Shown here piece by piece: positions 1 through 4,682 of a DNA stretch of 8,853 nt. Source of the DNA: Promethearchaeota archaeon (GTDB lineage Archaea; Asgardarchaeota; Lokiarchaeia; Sigynarchaeales; SOKP01); contig WJIN01000123.1 of assembly GCA_014730295.1 (NCBI GenBank), positions 1-8,853 on the forward strand, read 5' to 3'. The notes below the pieces were generated by a model. The model was given only the letters and a program-made list of their open reading frames with translations, was not told the DNA's origin and ran no database searches. The position numbers and the translations under genes are program-made. How positions within the stretch are numbered: the stretch's first letter is position 1; each line of letters opens with the position of its first letter.

Positions 1-108
1 CAATCCTACACCGCCCCATAAGAAAGAACCCACGATCAAAATATAACCTGAACCTTTTCTACCAGTATTCTTTTTTTTGACGGTTTTCGCTTTATATAGA
101 CTCGGCAA
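1..108 (-). CDS. Possible 5' end of a membrane protein (partial)
   Basis: The minus strand is open from the left edge back to a stop at 139-141. The only plausible start is a TTG at 106-108. From there about 18 Lys/Arg-rich residues (SLYKAKTVKKKNTGRKGSG) lead into a hydrophobic, glycine-rich stretch (YILIVGSFLWGGVGL) that looks like the first half of a membrane helix and runs off the window. A TATA-like stretch at about 122-134 lies roughly 20-25 bases upstream of the TTG, fitting a leaderless archaeal transcript. There is no ATG and only 36 codons are visible, so the gene may not be real and no family can be named. A longer open frame nearby on the same strand (36-242) is Lys/Ile/Tyr-rich with no recognisable domain, and I regard it as chance. 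Confidence 0.3.
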   Translation of the reverse strand, partial: MPSLYKAKTVKKKNTGRKGSGYILIVGSFLWGGVGL

Positions 109-223
109 TATATGAGAGTAGAATAAATATATATTCTTTTATTGAACCGAGAAATCGATTTAGGCTTAATATTATATTTAACCCTATTTAGGATGATAGT
201 TAGTACGATCCAAGGCTCTTTTT

Positions 224-235
224 GTTTAAATACCC
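224..235 (+). promoter_or_regulatory. TATA-like box for the 54-aa ORF
   Basis: GTTTAAATACCC is centred about 25 bases before the ATG at 254. That spacing puts the expected archaeal transcription start at or next to the start codon, so the message would be leaderless. No Shine-Dalgarno sequence lies before the ATG, which agrees with this. Confidence 0.4.
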
Positions 236-253
236 TCACCAATTAGGGTTTAT

Positions 254-418
254 ATGATCTCAGCACGTAATTCCGCAGACTTAAAAGAGGAGTTAGAGAA
301 GGAGGCGGAGCAAATTCTCGAGATGGCGGACGGATTCGGGTTATTATGCCAAGACCCCCAAGAGTCGGACAAAAAAGCCTTTATCTCGGGCTATGTCGAA
401 TACCGCCTCACCCATTAA
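254..418 (+). CDS. Small acidic protein, 54 aa, unknown function
   Basis: This ORF runs from ATG 254 to TAA 416-418. The N-terminal half is a probable amphipathic helix (SADLKEELEKEAEQILEMA), followed by GFGLLCQDPQ and a C-terminal YVEYRLTH. There is one Cys and no membrane segment or signal peptide. Three things favour a real gene: GC is about 48% (80 of 165 bases) inside strongly AT-rich flanks, a TATA-like box sits at leaderless spacing upstream, and a T9 tract follows 13 bases after the stop. I recognise no family. The contrasting composition could mean recent acquisition, for example from a virus or plasmid, or simply constraint on a coding sequence. It could also be a chance ORF, since 54 codons is short. 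Confidence 0.5.
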   Translation: MISARNSADLKEELEKEAEQILEMADGFGLLCQDPQESDKKAFISGYVEYRLTH

Positions 419-430
419 ACGCCCTATTCA

Positions 431-439
431 TTTTTTTTT
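431..439 (+). terminator. T9 tract after the 54-aa ORF
   Basis: Nine consecutive T residues lie 13 bases past the stop codon of the small ORF. Oligo-T tracts without a strong hairpin are enough for termination by archaeal RNA polymerase. No stem is obvious. Confidence 0.45.
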
Positions 440-637
440 AGTTCAAAGAAAATACTTCTGTCATCATTGATTCCCGTTATGCTAAATATAGTTGATTATT
501 ACAAGGAAGATTATAGCTCTATTCCTATTAAATTCCACTAATATACATTAAAAAAATTATATAATTTAATAATAAATTATTGAATCTAATAAATTTAATT
601 TAATAATGGATGATTTTTAAGGAAGAATAGAGACTTA
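440..637. other. AT-rich intergenic stretch
   Basis: About 200 bases lie between the T9 tract and the stop codon of the HIT/GalT-like gene. The part from about 540 to 610 is almost pure A/T. I see no ORF, tRNA or strong hairpin. On the minus strand it is the 3' trailer of the operon and has only short T-runs, so its terminator is not clear. Confidence 0.6.
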
Positions 638-1891
638 TCATTGGTATTTTTCTAATGCGTCTCTAATCTCTGTCGCTGCGATATGAGGCAATTTCCGAGC
701 AACTCTCATATCTTCTGCCATTTCTGCACCGCCTATAATCTCATGAGGAATTATGTCTCCGAATAAATGAAAATCTGCATCGTAATGGAAGGGACAACAA
801 TTCATAATGATATTGCGGTTTTTATCGATTTCAATATCATCTAAAGCCTGAAAGAGTGATTTTAGATTTTTTGCTAATTCTGAAAGCTGGTTGATATTTA
901 ACTGCGTAAATCTACGAATATGCTCATTTGGATGGAATCGAACGTGATAGTTTCTGACGGGACTTCCAGAGGTGTAAAATGTCCAATATTTCGTCTTCAT
1001 GACGATTCGATCAGTATCCCCATGCGAAGTTTCGCATAAATGACAATCCTCCATCTCTCTGAACGCATTCAAATAATTCTCTAACCGGCTTCCGTGTCCA
1101 TCCATATTTAAATCAATATAGACTTGTCCATGGATACGCGGTTGACTCCCTCCAACCTTCATCCCTATATTAAAGAAAGGTGTCACGGGGATATCGTAAT
1201 AATTCTTCTGGATGGCTTCTTGAATACTGTATAAAATCGATTCCTTCATCGATAATAATATTGCTTGTAAGACATCTGCGGGGATTAAGCTAAAACACAT
1301 CGAAGGATAAAAATCTCGCGAAATTGTCACCAGATTTATGCCACGAGCAAGTTTTAAATGCCGAGGTAAATTATTTCTGATATACTCTTCTACTTTAGGA
1401 TCCACTACTCGCGCCATAGAAGGATATCGATTTATTAACGTTATTGCCTTAGTCTTATCAGAGATTTTGTCGATCTTATGAGGTTTTTCAGAAAACGGAT
1501 TATCCCTTCTTTCTGTGTCTTCGCATATAATTATCGTATATCCATCGCCGATCTGTCTTCCATCATCATCAAACACAGGACCTCCTTCCGTAATGCTCAT
1601 AAATACATCCTTTGCCTTCGAAAGGATCATCTCTGAACAATCTAACAATTGGCTTTTCTTTTCAGGAGTCTTGAACCCTTTTGGTCTTTTCCCCCTAATT
1701 GGACTCAAATAGGAATAGTGTCCGTGGAACCTTCTATGTCTGTTTCGCATCCCAAAGTCCTTAGTTTTGATTTCGATGGTAGAAAGGGGATCCCATCGTT
1801 TAATGGGTAAATCATAGGTAGTTTTTCCAGCAAAATTCTCTTTGGTAATAATCCCCCATTGCATAAAGTGTGGTTTAAATGTGTTTTCCAT
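638..1891 (-). CDS. GalT-like HIT-superfamily nucleotidyltransferase, divergent
   Basis: This 417-aa protein resembles galactose-1-phosphate uridylyltransferases, which are two fused HIT-fold domains that transfer a nucleotide through a histidine-linked intermediate. In the first half, NRYPSMA (154-160) matches the NxYPA segment of GalT, and NIGMKVGGSQPRIHGQ (241-256) matches the active-site motif. His254 is the expected nucleophile, but the first His of the usual HPHGQ is Arg252. The second half opens with CHLC (283-286), a likely metal site, then YHVRFHPNEHI, and ends with FHLFGDIIPHE (374-384) and a GGAEM...LPHIAA tail typical of GalT C-termini. Start: ATG at 1889-1891 with GGAGG (1898-1902) six bases upstream. 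It is the second gene of an operon, 36 nt after the longin-like gene. The substrate is unknown: hexose-1-phosphate, a dinucleotide polyphosphate or another phospho-compound are all possible. Superfamily membership is fairly secure; true GalT activity is not. Confidence 0.72.
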   Translation of the reverse strand: MENTFKPHFMQWGIITKENFAGKTTYDLPIKRWDPLSTIEIKTKDFGMRNRHRRFHGHYSYLSPIRGKRPKGFKTPEKKSQLLDCSEMILSKAKDVFMSITEGGPVFDDDGRQIGDGYTIIICEDTERRDNPFSEKPHKIDKISDKTKAITLINRYPSMARVVDPKVEEYIRNNLPRHLKLARGINLVTISRDFYPSMCFSLIPADVLQAILLSMKESILYSIQEAIQKNYYDIPVTPFFNIGMKVGGSQPRIHGQVYIDLNMDGHGSRLENYLNAFREMEDCHLCETSHGDTDRIVMKTKYWTFYTSGSPVRNYHVRFHPNEHIRRFTQLNINQLSELAKNLKSLFQALDDIEIDKNRNIIMNCCPFHYDADFHLFGDIIPHEIIGGAEMAEDMRVARKLPHIAATEIRDALEKYQ

Positions 1892-1897
1892 TATCTT

Positions 1898-1902
1898 CCT
1901 CC
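1898..1902 (-). promoter_or_regulatory. Shine-Dalgarno site of the GalT-like gene
   Basis: GGAGG on the minus strand is separated from ATG 1889-1891 by six bases. It is the strongest ribosome-binding site in the window, as expected for a downstream operon gene that cannot be leaderless, and it fixes the start. Confidence 0.75.
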
Positions 1903-1927
1903 AAATTTTTTTTCTATGAATCTAAGC

Positions 1928-2812
1928 TCACGAAGTATTAACTTTTAATAGTTTTACTTCTATTGAGAGAACACCTTCAATCTTGTAAATCTCTTCTATA
2001 ATTTCGTTTAATTTTTCCATATTAGGATCTATATACACCTCATAAACACATCTATCGATCTCTTGGCAAATTCCTGAAGTAAACACGAGTGAGACAAAAT
2101 CTTCGTACTTTGAAAATATTTGTCCAATCTGCTGGACGATTCGCACTGTCATCTGTTGACCGAATATGATCGCTAACCGGATTATTTTTTGCGTATCAAC
2201 GGGAATAATATCAATTTTTGTTGCCTCCCCCCGCGTTCGGAATACGATAAAGCAATTTTCAGAATTATTCGCGATTTCTTCAAATCGATTTAGAATATGA
2301 GTTGAAAGAGTAATGGTTCTCTGTTGCTTAAGAGTTTCTAAGGATAATAAAGTTCCTTCAGTCTCCACTCTCTTAACCGATATGATCTTATAGAGGTTGC
2401 CCACCTCATTCTTGAAGATCTCATATGAATTCTGGATATTCTGCATTTCATTTTCTATTTTTGAACCGATATAGAGCCCTTTATAGATCTTTGGGGTGTT
2501 GCTTATTTTATCTACGAATTTTGATAATAATCCTTCATAATAGTTAAAATCGGGCTCCTCCTCGGGTACGATTACCGAGATCATAAGTAATTCCGCACGT
2601 CCACGCGCCCATTCTGACTCAACTTTAAAAATCCAGTTCGCAGTTTTCAGCTCGTTCGTAAAATAATGTGAGAAAAACGATTCTTCTCCAGAATCGAGTA
2701 GAGATTTTATTTGATCCACTGTCTTCTGCTCTAAATTTTCCGCCAAATCACTTGGAGCCGTTAAAAAAAGACGTGGTCCAAGGGTCCTATCGAAATAAAA
2801 AAGAAGTATCAT
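1928..2812 (-). CDS. Longin-like protein with C-terminal ACT-like domain
   Basis: This is a soluble 294-aa protein with no signal peptide or membrane helix. By eye, residues 1-110 follow a longin/roadblock-like order: a strand pair (ILLFYFDRTLGPRLFLTAP), a helix (21-41), strands around 58-66 and 73-83, then a helix after the EEEPDFNYYEG turn (84-105). A probable coiled helix follows (115-142). The C-terminal 75 residues (about 218-291) fit the beta-alpha-beta-beta-alpha-beta pattern of ACT-like domains, ending EEIYKIEGVLSIEVKLLK. Longin folds bind small GTPases or membrane-trafficking partners; ACT domains bind small ligands or dimerise. Both assignments are inferred from pattern, not from a signature motif. 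It is first in an operon with the GalT-like gene. A TATA-like box lies at 2897-2912, and there is no clear Shine-Dalgarno before the ATG. A role as a ligand-sensing or GTPase-associated regulator is a hypothesis. Confidence 0.55.
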   Translation of the reverse strand: MILLFYFDRTLGPRLFLTAPSDLAENLEQKTVDQIKSLLDSGEESFFSHYFTNELKTANWIFKVESEWARGRAELLMISVIVPEEEPDFNYYEGLLSKFVDKISNTPKIYKGLYIGSKIENEMQNIQNSYEIFKNEVGNLYKIISVKRVETEGTLLSLETLKQQRTITLSTHILNRFEEIANNSENCFIVFRTRGEATKIDIIPVDTQKIIRLAIIFGQQMTVRIVQQIGQIFSKYEDFVSLVFTSGICQEIDRCVYEVYIDPNMEKLNEIIEEIYKIEGVLSIEVKLLKVNTS

Positions 2813-2896
2813 AGATCTCTATCCAACGCTTCAATAAGCATCTTTATAATCATAGTTCATTTTTAGCTAAAGTTATAACTAAATTATGTTTCTTAA

Positions 2897-2912
2897 TTTT
2901 TATATATGTTTC
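2897..2912 (-). promoter_or_regulatory. TATA box of the longin/GalT-like operon
   Basis: On the minus strand this reads GAAACATATATAAAAA, a good archaeal TATA box with an A-rich upstream element. It would start transcription near 2880, giving a leader of about 65 nt before ATG 2812. A quasi-symmetric ATCATTGATCAT at about 2921-2932 lies just upstream and could bind a regulator. Confidence 0.5.
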
Positions 2913-3021
2913 AGTTTCAAATCATTGATCATTTCAATACCCTGTTTTGAACTATATTCAAGATCCGCTTAAAAATTTAAACCCCCATTAAAAAATCAGA
3001 AATTTAGTAAAAATCGTTATT

Positions 3022-3034
3022 AAAATAAAAAAAA
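3022..3034 (-). terminator. T-tract terminator of the first RHH gene
   Basis: On the minus strand, 14 bases past the stop codon, CCCC is followed by T8 and then ATTTT. A C-rich stretch followed by oligo-T is a common archaeal termination context. Confidence 0.5.
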
Positions 3035-3048
3035 GGGGAGAAACACGG

Positions 3049-3339
3049 TTAATACTCAAGCTTCTTAATAATTTTATAGGTTTTGAATTCTCTAACGGGT
3101 TCATCATCGTCAAAATTATCGACAGGAACCCGGACATACTTTTCCTCGTCCAGATATTCTAAATCTGGTTCACTCTTGTGTTTTTGAAAGCTTTTAGCCA
3201 TTCTTAATTCTTTAATGAGAAATTCTCTAACAGCACATCTAATTAACTCTGACCTAGAAGGATAGAGACCGTTCTCTCCAACCAGCTTCTCAATTACATC
3301 TATATATGACTCTGGAACATTTACAGTAACAATCTTCAA
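3049..3339 (-). CDS. Ribbon-helix-helix (CopG-type) regulator, paralogue 1
   Basis: This is a probable DNA-binding protein of 96 aa. The N-terminal ribbon KIVTVNVPESY is followed by helix 1 (IDVIEKLVG) and helix 2 (YPSRSELIRCAVREFLIKEL), the classic RHH_1/CopG arrangement that dimerises and inserts its beta-ribbon in the DNA major groove. A charged linker then leads to a conserved C-terminal strip, YVRVPV...FKTYKIIKKLEY, shared with the second paralogue. I place the start at TTG 3337-3339 because it aligns with the ATG of the paralogue and both are preceded by the same GGCGAT leader. A GTG at 3358-3360 would add seven residues (MYNGDLV) with no counterpart in the paralogue. The gene has its own TATA-like box and T8 tract and is not in an operon. 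Autoregulation is likely for this family. The target genes are unknown. Confidence 0.85.
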   Translation of the reverse strand: MKIVTVNVPESYIDVIEKLVGENGLYPSRSELIRCAVREFLIKELRMAKSFQKHKSEPDLEYLDEEKYVRVPVDNFDDDEPVREFKTYKIIKKLEY

Positions 3340-3392
3340 AACTAAATCGCCATTATACACTACTTTTTTATATTATATTGTATTGAAAACTC

Positions 3393-3407
3393 GTATATAT
3401 AATTTTT
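3393..3407 (-). promoter_or_regulatory. TATA box of RHH paralogue 1
   Basis: On the minus strand this reads AAAAATTATATATAC. It predicts a transcription start near 3373, upstream of both candidate start codons and consistent with a leader of about 34 nt before the TTG. Confidence 0.5.
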
Positions 3408-3458
3408 TATTTAACACGTTAATATGTCGATATTTTTAGAGAAACCCCCTATAATCTC

Positions 3459-3473
3459 GCTTAATATTTAAGC
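3459..3473. promoter_or_regulatory. Perfect palindrome, candidate RHH operator
   Basis: GCTTAATATTTAAGC is a perfect inverted repeat: GCTTAA, three-base spacer, TTAAGC. It lies about 50 bases upstream of the TATA box of RHH paralogue 1. Degenerate versions occur upstream of the second RHH gene at 4215-4229 and 4285-4299. RHH dimers typically bind short palindromes near their own promoters, so this is a candidate autoregulatory site. The AT-rich background makes chance a serious alternative. Confidence 0.35.
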
Positions 3474-3721
3474 ATTACTTATTAAAATATTGATTTTTTA
3501 AAAGTCGCTTCCAATCTCAAATCTTTGTGAAGTTTTAAATGAAAATTTCCTATTTACTTAATAATACTAATTGAAAGAATTTTCATCAAATTTTGATTCA
3601 GATTAAAAAAAGTTCATCACCTCGAGATCTTCTTTTTAAGCTTTATATAAGCATCATCAGAGAATCGTTTTAAATACGCGAAAATCGTCTTATCTTATGG
3701 GAACACACTGAATTAACAAAA

Positions 3722-3760
3722 AGGAATAAAAAAAGAATAATTGAAAGGAGAAATCCTTTC
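3722..3760 (-). terminator. Hairpin plus T-tract terminator of RHH paralogue 2
   Basis: GAAAGGA (3743-3749) and TCCTTTC (3754-3760) form a perfect 7-bp stem with a 4-base loop. Read on the minus strand the hairpin is followed by AATTATTC and then T7, ATTCC, T5. It begins 47 nt past the stop codon of paralogue 2. The overall form is like an intrinsic terminator. Confidence 0.6.
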
Positions 3761-3806
3761 CAACCTTCTTATCTTTATGTTATCTCTTCACAAAATAAAT
3801 AATAAT

Positions 3807-4103
3807 TTAATATTCAAGCCTTTTTACAATCTTATAGGTCTTAAAACTATTGACAGATTCGTTATTTTCATTTGTACTCTTTACAGGAATACGGACATAT
3901 TCGCTATCAAGTAATTCTTCTTCAATATCACTATTTTTATGGGATTTTATAAGTTTTTTCGCCATCTGTAACTCTTTAATGAGAAAATCCCTAACCGCGC
4001 AACGAATGAGCTCTGAACGTGAAGGATATAAGCCATCATTTCCCGTAAGCTTTTCTATCGCATCGAGATATGACTCTGGCACATTAACGGTCACTATTTT
4101 CAT
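3807..4103 (-). CDS. Ribbon-helix-helix (CopG-type) regulator, paralogue 2
   Basis: This 98-aa paralogue of the gene at 3049-3339 has the RHH ribbon MKIVTVNVPESYL, helix 1 (DAIEKLTG) and helix 2 (YPSRSELIRCAVRDFLIKEL). The first 49 aligned residues match at 41 positions. The linker (about 50-83) is much less conserved, but the ending FKTYKIVKRLEY is again nearly identical, so the C-terminal strip is probably functional, perhaps for ligand or partner binding. Start: ATG 4101-4103, preceded by GGCGAT (4109-4114). It has its own TATA box and hairpin terminator, so the two paralogues are transcribed separately. Proteins of this type are widespread in archaea; the regulated genes cannot be read from the sequence. 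Confidence 0.88.
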   Translation of the reverse strand: MKIVTVNVPESYLDAIEKLTGNDGLYPSRSELIRCAVRDFLIKELQMAKKLIKSHKNSDIEEELLDSEYVRIPVKSTNENNESVNSFKTYKIVKRLEY

Positions 4104-4152
4104 AAATTATCGCCTTATCATAAATTCTTATTATAAGATATTATTGTGATAT

Positions 4153-4167
4153 GATATATAAATGTTT
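4153..4167 (-). promoter_or_regulatory. TATA box of RHH paralogue 2
   Basis: On the minus strand this reads AAACATTTATATATC. It predicts a start near 4131 and a leader of about 28 nt, similar to the arrangement of paralogue 1. Confidence 0.5.
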
Positions 4168-4214
4168 ATTCTCATCTGAATGTGTATGAATTTAGCGTTA
4201 TTAGACAATTCTGT

Positions 4215-4304
4215 GCTTTATATTTAAGTAAATACTATTAAGTCATTAATTCTTTAAATATTAGGTGTATGCTTAAATTTCATGGCTTAATATTTTCGCA
4301 TTAA
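4215..4304. repeat. Degenerate copies of the RHH-upstream palindrome
   Basis: GCTTTATATTTAAGTA (4215-4230) and GCTTAATATTTTCGCATTA (4285-4303) resemble the perfect palindrome region at 3459-3477. The second copy matches it at 17 of 20 positions over 4285-4304. The first lies about 50 bases upstream of the TATA box, the same offset as in paralogue 1. Confidence 0.35.
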
Positions 4305-4622
4305 ATATTGAAAAAATCAATTTTCATCAAAATTTTATTTAAACCCAGATGAACAAATTTCAATTTTTTTCCTATTTCTCAGAGAAAGAATGTGAAAATT
4401 TTGTCTATCCGCACTTGATAATGTTTTAGTAATCTCATGTTTATCGTGAGCATTCTGAGTATCCTTATATGCCAGATATAGCAATTATTACAAGAGTTAT
4501 TTGTACTGAATTTCTCAGAAAAATTACTCACGAAATTCTGTACGATTTTATGTTATTTCACAATCATTCCTTCTGTAAACTTAGAACAATATATTAGAAA
4601 TATTTAATACATTATGTTTTAA
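4305..4622. other. Long AT-rich intergenic region upstream of the zinc-ribbon gene
   Basis: No gene is visible between the RHH pair and the divergent zinc-ribbon gene. The stretch holds a 13-base perfect inverted repeat, TTTCTCAGAGAAA (4375-4387), and a near copy, TTTCTCAGAAAAA (4511-4523). It also holds a CTCA...TGAG inverted repeat around 4434-4450. These could be operators or chance in AT-rich DNA. Confidence 0.45.
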
Positions 4623-4636
4623 TGTATTTTATAACC
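4623..4636 (+). promoter_or_regulatory. TATA-like box of the zinc-ribbon gene
   Basis: TGTATTTTATAACC lies about 50 bases upstream of the ATG at 4683. It would place the transcription start near 4655, leaving room for a short leader with the ribosome-binding site. Confidence 0.35.
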
Positions 4637-4670
4637 ATAATTTATTGTATTCTAACATTGATATTATAGT

Positions 4671-4676
4671 AAGGTG
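4671..4676 (+). promoter_or_regulatory. Shine-Dalgarno site deciding the start at 4683
   Basis: AAGGTG, complementary to the archaeal 16S 3' end, lies six bases before ATG 4683-4685. An in-frame GTG at 4674-4676 is part of this site, so the ATG is the better start. Confidence 0.6.
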
Positions 4677-4682
4677 TTCATT

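Larger units (their letters stand above)
3361..3721. other. Non-coding stretch between the RHH genes
   Basis: Besides the TATA box and palindrome listed separately, this holds ATTTTCATCAAATTTTGATT (from 3579), which resembles a stretch starting at about 4319 upstream of paralogue 2. It also holds a near-symmetric GCTTTATATAAGC at 3640-3652 that could be a TATA box on either strand. No ORF of substance, tRNA or rRNA is visible. Confidence 0.5.

Noticed and set aside
36..242. 68-codon minus-strand open frame
   Set aside because: No domain, biased Lys/Ile/Tyr composition typical of AT-rich chance frames, and it overlaps the better-supported signals of the small plus-strand ORF and the left-edge gene.
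3555..3620. C/D-box-like elements on the minus strand (GTGATGA, CTGA, TTGATGA)
   Set aside because: The guide stretch between boxes would be nearly all T, a final D box is missing at proper spacing, and no terminal stem is visible.
3459..4350. CRISPR-like or mobile-element repeat structure in the RHH intergenic regions
   Set aside because: The similar stretches are short, degenerate and irregularly spaced, with no spacers, no terminal inverted repeats enclosing a gene and no Cas or transposase gene.
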